Shown piece after piece: positions 25,114 to 31,709 of a stretch of 64,000 nt of DNA. The notes beneath the pieces were generated by a model. It was not told the DNA's origin. It was given only the letters and a program-made list of their open reading frames with translations, and searched no databases. Made by a program: the position numbers and the translations under genes. Each line of letters begins with the position of its first letter. Within the stretch, counting starts at the first letter, position 1. Origin of the DNA: Halorubellus sp. JP-L1 (GTDB lineage Archaea > Halobacteriota > Halobacteria > Halobacteriales > Natrialbaceae); contig NZ_JAAOIR010000002.1 in NCBI RefSeq assembly GCF_011440375.1, forward strand, positions 930,001 through 994,000, written 5' to 3'.

Positions 25114-26466
25114 TCAGGCGACGTAGTCGTAGAAGGTGCCGACGACGCGGTCGGCGCCGCGGACCATGGCGTCGGGGTCGTGGTACCGCCACTCGCCGCC
25201 GCCGTAGACGGCGAGGAACGGCTGGGAGGGATAGCGGCCGACGGGGACGTGCAGCGACGGTTCGATCGGGACCCACTCGTCGTCGCCGATGGTGACGGCT
25301 TCGTACGCGTAGGGGAGGTCGGGGACGTCCCGGGGGTGGACGCCGAGGAGGACGTGGCCGGACTGGAAGAGCAGTGCGGTCTCGCAGTCGAATCCAGCGG
25401 TGAGGAGGCCGCCGAGCAGGTACGTGCGGTCCTTGCAGTCGCCGACGCCGGCGACGAGCGTCTCCTCGACGGTTCGATGGTAGTCGTACGCGTCGGTCGT
25501 CCGGGCGTCGTGTGCGTACGTGATCCCCTGGACGAAGTTCACGACCGCCTCGAACCGACGCCCCGGCGAGAGCGACGCCAGGCCGACGTCGTGAGCGTCG
25601 TCGAGGTCGTGGCCACCGTCGGTGTCGTGAGCGTCGTCGAGGTCGTGAGCGTCGTCGAGGCCGTGGCCGCCGTCGGTGTCCTCGCCCGCGTCCGGGCGCG
25701 ATTCGTCGGTTCCGGTCGTCGGGCTGGCGGTGGCGTCGAGGTGCGCGAGCAGGTCGGCGGCGATGGGGCTCGACAGCGACTCCTCGTAGGTCTTCACGTA
25801 GCCGCGGTCGGCGTCGACGGCCGCCTCGTGCGTCGACCGCCGAACGCGGTAGTCGACCGTCCACGTGTCGCCGTCGAGCCCCCGCCAGCGGTACGACAGC
25901 GCGTAGTCGTTCCCGTCGCGACGCCGGTCGAACCCGTCGTCGTCGAACGGCTGCCCTGGCGCGGCGACCCGCGGCGCGCGCTCGACGCGTCCGTCGGTAA
26001 GCCGCACGTACGGCGCGGACTCGCAGAGGTACGCGCGGCGTTCTCCGTCCGGGCCGGGTCGCGCGTACACCTCGTAGAACCACGGGTCGCGCTCGCCTTC
26101 GGTTCCGTCGAACGGCACGTCGACGTCGAGATCGATCCCGCCCGCGTCCGGGTCGACGCCCGTGGTGTCGCGGACGACGTCGCTCCGAGCGCGCCCCAGC
26201 ACCGACCCCTCCGGGTACGTGCGTCTGACGACCACGACCCGGAACGGATCGCGGGACGCCGTCGCGGCCACCGACAGGGAGACGCTGGCCCCGTCGACGC
26301 TCGCGACCTGCGCGGACACGTCCGGGTCGCGAGTGACCGTGGACGCACGCGGCGGTGCCGGCGCGCGCCACAGGCCGAGGTGTCGCCGAGCGGCGCGGAG
26401 CGTGCGATCCCCGAGGAAACCGCCGCCTACTGCGACGCCCGACGCCAGGAACTGGCGTCGATTCAC
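25114..26466 (-). CDS. Tat-exported transglutaminase-like protein
   Basis: The 450-residue protein begins NRRQFLASGVAVGGGFLG, a twin-arginine signal without an obvious lipobox. The C-terminal third carries a transglutaminase/protease-like core: Cys in VAGVGDCKDRTYLLG, His in SGHVLLGVH, and Asp/Glu-containing WVPIEPS. The middle has an imperfect DGGH/LDDAHD repeat (coding 25590-25680). It probably acts outside the cell on proteins or peptides, and the target is unknown. GTG 26464-26466 gives the classic Tat start. A GTG three codons earlier (26475) is also possible. It converges with the gene at 24451. Confidence 0.8.
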   Translation of the reverse strand: MNRRQFLASGVAVGGGFLGDRTLRAARRHLGLWRAPAPPRASTVTRDPDVSAQVASVDGASVSLSVAATASRDPFRVVVVRRTYPEGSVLGRARSDVVRDTTGVDPDAGGIDLDVDVPFDGTEGERDPWFYEVYARPGPDGERRAYLCESAPYVRLTDGRVERAPRVAAPGQPFDDDGFDRRRDGNDYALSYRWRGLDGDTWTVDYRVRRSTHEAAVDADRGYVKTYEESLSSPIAADLLAHLDATASPTTGTDESRPDAGEDTDGGHGLDDAHDLDDAHDTDGGHDLDDAHDVGLASLSPGRRFEAVVNFVQGITYAHDARTTDAYDYHRTVEETLVAGVGDCKDRTYLLGGLLTAGFDCETALLFQSGHVLLGVHPRDVPDLPYAYEAVTIGDDEWVPIEPSLHVPVGRYPSQPFLAVYGGGEWRYHDPDAMVRGADRVVGTFYDYVA

Positions 26467-26675
26467 AGCCAGCACCGGGACGTACGGTAAGGTATGCTTT
26501 CCGCCCCAGTAGATGAGTTTTGGTTACCAGTTGCCGGAGAAGAACCGACCAGTTCCCGGGTCGACCTCGAGTGACGGCGCGATCGGTCACGACCCCGGTC
26601 GGTGGCGAGGTGAGCGACGACCCGCAGCGGGTCGGTCGCGACCGTACCCTCCGCCGTCCCCCGGTAATCGAGTCT

Positions 26676-27050
26676 TTACGCCCCGGGGACGCCGTACGCG
26701 TCGATGCCGGGGACGCCGAGCGGGCCGAGGACGGCGAGTGCGACGAGCGCGGCGACCCACGCGAACACGCCGATGAGGGCGGCACGGAGCCATCCGGCGT
26801 CGTAGCGGTACTTGACGACGCCGACCCAGACGACGAGCGCGAGGAGGCTCGCGAGCGACCCGACGTTCACGTCGGCCCACGCGAGCGCGACCTCGACGCC
26901 CGTCCACGCGAGCGCGCCGAGGAGCGCCGTGACGACGGCGTGCGTGTAGTCCCGACCCTTGAGCGCGACCAGTGCGCCGGCGTAGATCGCGGCGCCACCG
27001 ACGAGGAGCGATACGACGAACACGACGACGCCCGAGAGCGTTGTTGCCAT
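26676..27050 (-). CDS. Four-helix membrane protein, unknown
   Basis: The 124-residue protein has four hydrophobic helices: LSGVVVFVVSLLVGGAAIYAG, AVVTALLGALAWTGVEVALA, SLASLLALVVWVGVVKYRY and ALIGVFAWVAALVALAVLGP. The loops are short, with GRDYTH after the first helix. No known family is recognised with confidence. It lies 93 nt after the TRAM gene and 209 nt before the transglutaminase gene on the same strand. ATG 27050 is the first start that gives a membrane-type N-terminus (MATTLSG). Confidence 0.72.
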   Translation of the reverse strand: MATTLSGVVVFVVSLLVGGAAIYAGALVALKGRDYTHAVVTALLGALAWTGVEVALAWADVNVGSLASLLALVVWVGVVKYRYDAGWLRAALIGVFAWVAALVALAVLGPLGVPGIDAYGVPGA

Positions 27051-27143
27051 GCAGGACCCGTCACCGGGGGGCCTCATGAAAGTAGGGTCGCAATACCTCG
27101 GTGCCGCCCCGCCGTCGGCCGCTGGGCGAGTTGCTCGAGTGAC

Positions 27144-27500
27144 TCAGACCTCGCGCTCGAACGTGGCGTCGGCCGATGTCCGGCCGTCGTTCCAGGACAG
27201 CACGGTCGCGGCGACGACGTCCCCGACCTGAACGTCTCCCGGGACGTCCTCGACGAACAGCACGAATCCCTCGACCTTCCCGACCGCGATCGACTCCCCG
27301 GAGTGATGGGTCGTGAACTCGTGCACGCCGAACTCGTAGGTCTCCCCGAGCGCGACCGGCGGGTCGCGATCCTGGGCGTCGGCATGCGCGCGCGCCGACT
27401 TCCTCGACTCCGCGTTCCGTCCCTTCCGCAGCACCGCGAGCGCGAACATCGACCCGACGACGGCGATCGCGGCCGCTGCGACGACGTAGACGTACTCCAT
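27144..27500 (-). CDS. Membrane-anchored TRAM domain protein
   Basis: The 118-residue protein has one N-terminal membrane helix (MEYVYVVAAAAIAVVGSMFALAVL), a basic linker (RKGRNAESRKSARAHAD) and a C-terminal TRAM domain: PVALGETYEFGVHEF, SIAVGKVEGFVLFVEDVPGDVQVGDVVAATVLSW. TRAM is an OB-like RNA-binding fold found in tRNA-modifying enzymes and as small archaeal RNA chaperones. Anchoring it in the membrane would place RNA binding at the membrane surface, which is inference. TATATAAC about 28 nt upstream indicates a leaderless start at ATG 27500. Confidence 0.85.
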   Translation of the reverse strand: MEYVYVVAAAAIAVVGSMFALAVLRKGRNAESRKSARAHADAQDRDPPVALGETYEFGVHEFTTHHSGESIAVGKVEGFVLFVEDVPGDVQVGDVVAATVLSWNDGRTSADATFEREV

Positions 27501-27525
27501 GCCCCGGTGAACGAACGCGAGCGTG

Positions 27526-27533
27526 TTATATAC
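27526..27533 (-). promoter_or_regulatory. TATA box of the TRAM gene
   Basis: On the minus strand GGTATATAACAC is centred about 29 nt before the ATG at 27500. It is one of the clearest TATA boxes in the window. Confidence 0.6.
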
Positions 27534-27623
27534 CACCGACTCGCGGTCGGGGTCCCCGTTCGACGTTCTCGAGACGTGACCACCATCCCAACCGCTTTCA
27601 ACGAAAAGCGACTGGTGTCGAGT

Positions 27624-28454
27624 ATGACGACACCAGCGCGAACGGCGAGCGACGTCCCGCACGCCGACGGCATGCCCATGCTCGGCATCGGTACCTGGCA
27701 GAACGAGGATCCCGAGGAGTGCGCGGACTCCGTTCGGACAGCCCTGGAGATGGGGTACCGGCACGTAGACACCGCGCAGGCGTACGGGAACGAGGCCGCC
27801 GTCGGCGACGGCATCGCGGCTGCCGACGTCGACCGCGAGGACGTCTTCCTCGCGACGAAGGTCTGGATCGACAACCTCGCGCACGACGACGTCCTCGCGT
27901 CGACCGAGGCGAGCCTCGACCGCCTCGGCGTCGACTACGTCGACCTCCTGTACGTCCACTGGCCGGCGCGGACGTACGACCCAGCGCAGACCCTCGGTGC
28001 GTTCGACGAACTCGCCGAAGACGGAACGATCGAGCGCGTCGGCGTGTCGAACTTCGAACCGGAGAACCTCGAGACCGCACGCGAGGTGCTCGACGCGGAC
28101 GTGTTCGCGAACCAGGTCGAGTGCCATCCGTTCCTCCAGCAGGACGAGCTCCGGGCGGCCTGCGACGAGCACGACGTCGAGGTGGTCGCGTACTCGCCGC
28201 TCGCGCGTGGGTCGGTGTTCGACGAACCCGTCGTCTCGGAGATCGCCCAGAAGCACGACGTGAGCGAGGCGCAGGTGAGTCTCGCGTGGCTCCGCGAGCA
28301 GGACGTCACCGCGATTCCGAAGGCGACCGGGCACGCGCACATCGAGGACAACTGGCTGAGTCTCGGCGTCGACCTCGACGACGGCGACCTCGAACGCATC
28401 GCGCGCCTGGACCGCGACGCGCGCGAGGTCGACCCCGGGTTCGCGCCCTGGTAG
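27624..28454 (+). CDS. Aldo/keto reductase
   Basis: The 276-residue protein is an NAD(P)H-dependent aldo/keto reductase with the usual TIM barrel. The catalytic tetrad is visible: Asp and Tyr in HVDTAQAYGNEAAVG, Lys in FLATKVWIDN, and His in LLYVHWPARTYD. The signature VGVSNFEPENLE and the cofactor segment TAIPKATGHAHIEDN follow. It probably reduces small aldehydes or keto-sugars. It is divergent from the TRAM gene. The ATG at 27624 is chosen because the first conserved strand (MPMLGIGTWQ) lies only 18 residues in. Confidence 0.92.
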   Translation: MTTPARTASDVPHADGMPMLGIGTWQNEDPEECADSVRTALEMGYRHVDTAQAYGNEAAVGDGIAAADVDREDVFLATKVWIDNLAHDDVLASTEASLDRLGVDYVDLLYVHWPARTYDPAQTLGAFDELAEDGTIERVGVSNFEPENLETAREVLDADVFANQVECHPFLQQDELRAACDEHDVEVVAYSPLARGSVFDEPVVSEIAQKHDVSEAQVSLAWLREQDVTAIPKATGHAHIEDNWLSLGVDLDDGDLERIARLDRDAREVDPGFAPW

Positions 28455-28558
28455 GCGAGCGCTCCGACAGATCACGTCCCGGTGGCGGCTCCGTCGACTT
28501 CGCTGACCGTCCGTCGCTAGCCGAAAGCATTCAAACGGTGGCCGGCGTGCGATAGCGT

Positions 28559-29278
28559 ATGACCGGAGTCGTCGAGGGTGCTCGCGTGGACTTGCGCCGC
28601 CTGCACGAGTCGTGGATGGAACTGTTCTTCCCGCGCCAGCGCAGCGAGAACGCGTCCGTGCTCGGGAAGTGGAAGCCGGAGACGACCAGCGGCATGGTCG
28701 CGTACCGCGCGTGGTCGGTGTTCGGCGCGCTCGCCGTCGCCCTCGCGTACCCCTTCGCGCTCTTCGGTGTGATGGCGCGCCACGGCGTTCGCGCCGTGGA
28801 CTCGACGACGACACGCCTCGGACTCCTCGGCACGCTGTTCGTCGCAGTCCTCGTCTGGGGCGCGCTCACCGTCGGCGCGTACTTCAGGTTCACGTTCAGC
28901 GGCTTCCTGGCGGTCCTCGTCGCGGCCGTCGTCGCGACGACCTGTGCCGGCCTCGCGTACGTCTTCTCGAAGGTCGGCGGCCGCATCACCACCATCGTGC
29001 TCGCGTACCCTGCAGCGATGACGGCGGTGTTCCTCCCGCCGGTCGTCGCGGCGTTCTACTCGCCGACGCTCGGCGACGTCGTCTTCGGTGGGAGCGAGAG
29101 CATCGCCATCTGGTTCCTCGACAACGTCCTCGCGCTCGGCGGCATCAACGACTACCTCCGCAGCCAGTACGACCTCACCGGCGTCGCGTACGTCCTGATG
29201 TGGCTCGGCATCTCCGTCCCGCTCGGCTGGTTCCTCGGCGTCCTCGTCGCGCTCGCGAACACCGTTCGACCCGAGTAG
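28559..29278 (+). CDS. Multi-span membrane protein, unknown
   Basis: The 239-residue protein starts with a soluble 50-residue stretch (VDLRRLHESWMELFFPRQRS). About five hydrophobic helices follow, among them VFGALAVALAYPFALFGVM, LGLLGTLFVAVLVWGALTVG, FLAVLVAAVVATTCAGLAYV and AYVLMWLGISVPLGWFLGVL. The amphipathic N-terminus followed by helices resembles YIP1-like proteins in layout, but I see no firm motif. Its last 14 nt and the downstream bases are exactly duplicated in tandem. Confidence 0.75.
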   Translation: MTGVVEGARVDLRRLHESWMELFFPRQRSENASVLGKWKPETTSGMVAYRAWSVFGALAVALAYPFALFGVMARHGVRAVDSTTTRLGLLGTLFVAVLVWGALTVGAYFRFTFSGFLAVLVAAVVATTCAGLAYVFSKVGGRITTIVLAYPAAMTAVFLPPVVAAFYSPTLGDVVFGGSESIAIWFLDNVLALGGINDYLRSQYDLTGVAYVLMWLGISVPLGWFLGVLVALANTVRPE

Positions 29279-29310
29279 CTAGCGCCCTTCGACCCGAGTA
29301 GCTAGCGCCC
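29265..29310. repeat. Exact 23-bp tandem duplication over a stop codon
   Basis: Units 29265-29287 and 29288-29310 are identical, beginning TTCGACCCGAGTAGC. The first contains the stop codon of the membrane-protein gene. The second is out of frame with it. Each unit contains CTAG, a tetramer usually rare in haloarchaeal genomes. Confidence 0.9.
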
Positions 29311-29386
29311 GCGCCCGCCGCCAACGGCTCCGGGTCTCCGGTTCCGGGACCGACATCTTCTACTCGCCGCGCTCGAACGCGAACGC

Positions 29387-29581
29387 ATGGAGTTCGACCA
29401 GACAACGACGTACGGCGTCTTCGTCGCAGTCGTCGTCGCGTCCGTCGCCGCACTGCTCGTCACAGACACGATGCCCACGCGTATCGTCCTGATGATGGTC
29501 GCGCCGTCGGTACTCGTCTTCGGCGCGCTCTGTCTGTTCCTCGGCATCAAGCACGGCGAGTACCGCGCACGCGGCGCCTGA
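29387..29581 (+). CDS. 64-residue two-helix membrane protein
   Basis: This small protein has helices TYGVFVAVVVASVAALLVTD and IVLMMVAPSVLVFGALCLFL, then a short basic end, GIKHGEYRARGA. The function is unknown. Codon use (G/C at third positions) and the neat hydrophobic pattern support a real gene. It follows the larger membrane protein by 108 nt on the same strand and converges with the PAPS-reductase-like gene. Confidence 0.72.
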   Translation: MEFDQTTTYGVFVAVVVASVAALLVTDTMPTRIVLMMVAPSVLVFGALCLFLGIKHGEYRARGA

Positions 29582-29679
29582 GGCACGCTCGCGCTGCTGG
29601 GTTCGCGACGCGACGGCGACGCTGGTACCGGGCGGGAAAACGGAGAAGCGCGTTCTGCGGGGTGCGTGGTCGACTTGAG

Positions 29680-30648
29680 TTACATGTAGCCGAGGTCGCG
29701 CAGGCGCTCCATCAGGTCCTCCTTGTCCTGGGCGCGGCCGGCGCGCTCGGTCGTGTTGTCGAGGTCCTGGAGCCACGCGGGCTCGGCGGCGGACTTGTCC
29801 GTCGACACCTCGCTGCCGAGCGAGCGGAAGCCCGCGAAGTACTTCGGGCTGACGGGGACGTCGTCCTGGTCGACGCCCTCGGGGAGGTCGTCGTCGCTCT
29901 GGGGCACGTAGCCCTCTTCGGGGTAGTTCTCGACGACGTCCGGGATGACGAAGTGCCAGAACGCGTCCCAGACCGCGGCCTCGTCGAAGTGGAGGATGGG
30001 CTGGACGCGGTCGTGGGGCGGGTAGATGTCGGGGTCGTGACGCGGGCTGAAGAACGTCTCGTCCGCACGGGCTTCCTGTTCGTCCCAGCGGACGCCGCTG
30101 AGGATGCCGTCGACGTCGTACTCCTCGATGGCGTCGTTGAGCGCCACCGTCTTCAGGAGGTGGTTGCCGACGTACGTGTCGAGCAGGAACGGGAACGAGT
30201 CCTCCTCGTACTCTAAGATCTCCCTGACGTGGTGCTGGTTGTGCTCGCTGAGGTCGTCGATGGCGATGTCGTCGCCGGGTTCGAGACCGCGTTCGTCGAC
30301 GAGCTGGCCGATGTCGTCGTTCTGCGCCCAGATGACCTCGAGGTCCCACTCGTCGGCCCAGTGCTCGGCGAACTCGATGAGTTCGTCGAAGTGCTGGAAG
30401 TGGTCGATGAAGACGACCGGGGGAACCTCGAGGTCGAAGCGGTCAGCGACCTCCTTCACGAAGTACAGCGTGAGCGTGGAGTCCTTGCCGCCCGTCCACA
30501 TCACGACGGGGTTCTCGTACTCCTCGAGGCCCTTCTTCGTGACCTCGATCGCCTTCTCGATCTTGTGTTCGACCGAGGGGTAGTCCTCGGGGTTCTCGCC
30601 TTCGCCGTCCGTGTAGTCGACGTCGAGGTAGTCGGGGAAGTCGGCCAT
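29680..30648 (-). CDS. PAPS reductase / CysD-like ATP-pyrophosphatase family protein
   Basis: The 322-residue protein belongs to the PP-loop ATP-pyrophosphatase group close to PAPS reductases and CysD. The P-loop is VMWTGGKDSTLTLYFVKEV near residue 50. The SGVRWDEQEARADETFF segment and the HDRVQPILHFDEAAVWDAFW segment are typical of this group. It adenylates or reduces a sulfur- or nucleotide-linked substrate. Whether this one acts in sulfate assimilation or elsewhere cannot be told, and no cysH/cysN/sat neighbours are present. The ATG is preceded by the AGATGTAATTACG element. Confidence 0.85.
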   Translation of the reverse strand: MADFPDYLDVDYTDGEGENPEDYPSVEHKIEKAIEVTKKGLEEYENPVVMWTGGKDSTLTLYFVKEVADRFDLEVPPVVFIDHFQHFDELIEFAEHWADEWDLEVIWAQNDDIGQLVDERGLEPGDDIAIDDLSEHNQHHVREILEYEEDSFPFLLDTYVGNHLLKTVALNDAIEEYDVDGILSGVRWDEQEARADETFFSPRHDPDIYPPHDRVQPILHFDEAAVWDAFWHFVIPDVVENYPEEGYVPQSDDDLPEGVDQDDVPVSPKYFAGFRSLGSEVSTDKSAAEPAWLQDLDNTTERAGRAQDKEDLMERLRDLGYM

Positions 30649-30956
30649 CTGTAATGAGATGTAATTACGGCGCCCTTGAAGTGTCTTTTGGACGACTCAC
30701 GGGCGATATGGTACGGTATAACAAGCCTACGCGCCAGATTCGGCGAATCAGGTACCCCGTTACGAAGCCGCAGTGCGAGTACGTGGGCCGGTGTCGGACG
30801 CGAGCCGCGACCGTCTGCGCTCAGCAGTTCGGGTCCACGGCCGTGATCACGTAGCGGCCGGCAAGCAGGTCGTCCCGCGTCAACCGTCCACGGCCGCTCC
30901 CAGCGCCGAGCGAGGTAGCCGGAAGGTTGATTGGAGCGCTCCCTCTCGAGACGTGC
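30649..30956. promoter_or_regulatory. 308-nt divergent intergenic region
   Basis: This stretch separates the PAPS-reductase-like gene (-) from a lipoprotein gene (+). It holds AGATGTAATTACG (30657-30669) next to the minus-strand start and an A/T-rich GGTACGGTATAACAAG (about 30709-30724) that could be a plus-strand promoter. A 48-codon ORF from ATG 30708 is possible, but its composition is not convincing. No RNA gene is seen. Confidence 0.45.
30657..30669 (-). promoter_or_regulatory. AGATGTAATTACG element, second copy
   Basis: This 13-mer, with the palindrome GTAATTAC, ends 8 nt before the ATG at 30648. The same 13-mer lies 11 nt before the ATG at 20147. It is shared by two unrelated genes in equivalent positions. 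Confidence 0.45.
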
Positions 30957-31709
30957 ATGGATTGGACGCGGAGTGTCGGCGTCGTGGCGCTCGTCGTCGT
31001 GGTCGCGACCAGCGGCTGCATCGGGTTCGTCACGGGCGAGGAACCGCTCGTGTACGAAGCTAACCAGGTGTCAGTCAGCGACGACGCGAAGCAAGCGACG
31101 GGGTACGAGCAACAGCTTCGGGAGGAGGTCGTCGTGAACCAGACGGTGTCCGGGCGGGACGTCAGCGTCCACAACTGGTACGCGCGCTACGAGAAGTACG
31201 ACGACATCGCCGAGGAGACGACGGGCGTCCTCACGGTGTTCTCGACGCATCGCGTGGACGTGTTCGGGCACACGACGAACCCGTACGCGAACATGTCGTA
31301 CTCGGGTCTCGTCGCAAACCTCACGTCGGAGCGCGACACCTCGTTCGGGTCGCTGGAGGACGCGACGCTCGTCGAGAACGAGACGGCGACCGTCCTCGGG
31401 CAGGACGCGCGCGTCGGCGTGTTCACGACGAACACGACCTTCGGCGGCGAACAGGTCCAGGTCCGACTGTACGTCACGCGCGTCCAGCACGGCGACGACA
31501 TCGTCGTCGCCATCGGCGGCCACCCGACGAAGCTCCCCGCCGGCGAACAGGAGGTCATGGCGATGCTCGAAGGCATCGAGCACGAGACCGACGAGAACGC
31601 GACCGCGAACGAACGGCTCGCGGGCGGTGACGCACCCGCCGCAGTCGCGAGCGGTCCGACCACCGGCGTCGCGAGCGGTCCGACCACCAGCGTCGCGCGC
31701 GAAATCTAG
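30957..31709 (+). CDS. Exported lipoprotein, haloarchaeal
   Basis: The 250-residue protein has a hydrophobic signal (VGVVALVVVVATSGCIGF) with a lipobox-like TSGC at about residue 20. It is probably lipid-anchored on the cell surface. The body is rich in N-x-T/S sequons, consistent with glycosylation. It contains VLTVFSTHRVDVFGHTTNPY and LYVTRVQHGDDIVVAIGGHP, a pattern I associate with haloarchaeal DUF6517-type proteins, though not firmly. The last 20 residues hold two copies of an eight-residue unit, VASGPTT(G/S). Its stop overlaps the convergent folCP stop by 4 nt at CTAG. Confidence 0.78.
   Translation: MDWTRSVGVVALVVVVATSGCIGFVTGEEPLVYEANQVSVSDDAKQATGYEQQLREEVVVNQTVSGRDVSVHNWYARYEKYDDIAEETTGVLTVFSTHRVDVFGHTTNPYANMSYSGLVANLTSERDTSFGSLEDATLVENETATVLGQDARVGVFTTNTTFGGEQVQVRLYVTRVQHGDDIVVAIGGHPTKLPAGEQEVMAMLEGIEHETDENATANERLAGGDAPAAVASGPTTGVASGPTTSVAREI
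31644..31691. repeat. 24-bp tandem duplication at the end of the lipoprotein gene
   Basis: Units 31644-31667 and 31668-31691 differ by one base and encode consecutive VASGPTTG and VASGPTTS. The duplication is in frame and lies just before the stop. Confidence 0.85.

Noticed and set aside
25590-25680. Repeated GTCGTGAGCGTCGTCGAG units, considered as a CRISPR or regulatory repeat
   Set aside because: They are inside the transglutaminase-like gene and encode the DGGH/LDDAHD repeats, with no spacer structure.
30708-30854. 48-codon plus-strand ORF in the divergent region upstream of the lipoprotein
   Set aside because: It is basic and cysteine-rich, unlike haloarchaeal proteins. It has no ribosome-binding site and overlaps the likely promoter.
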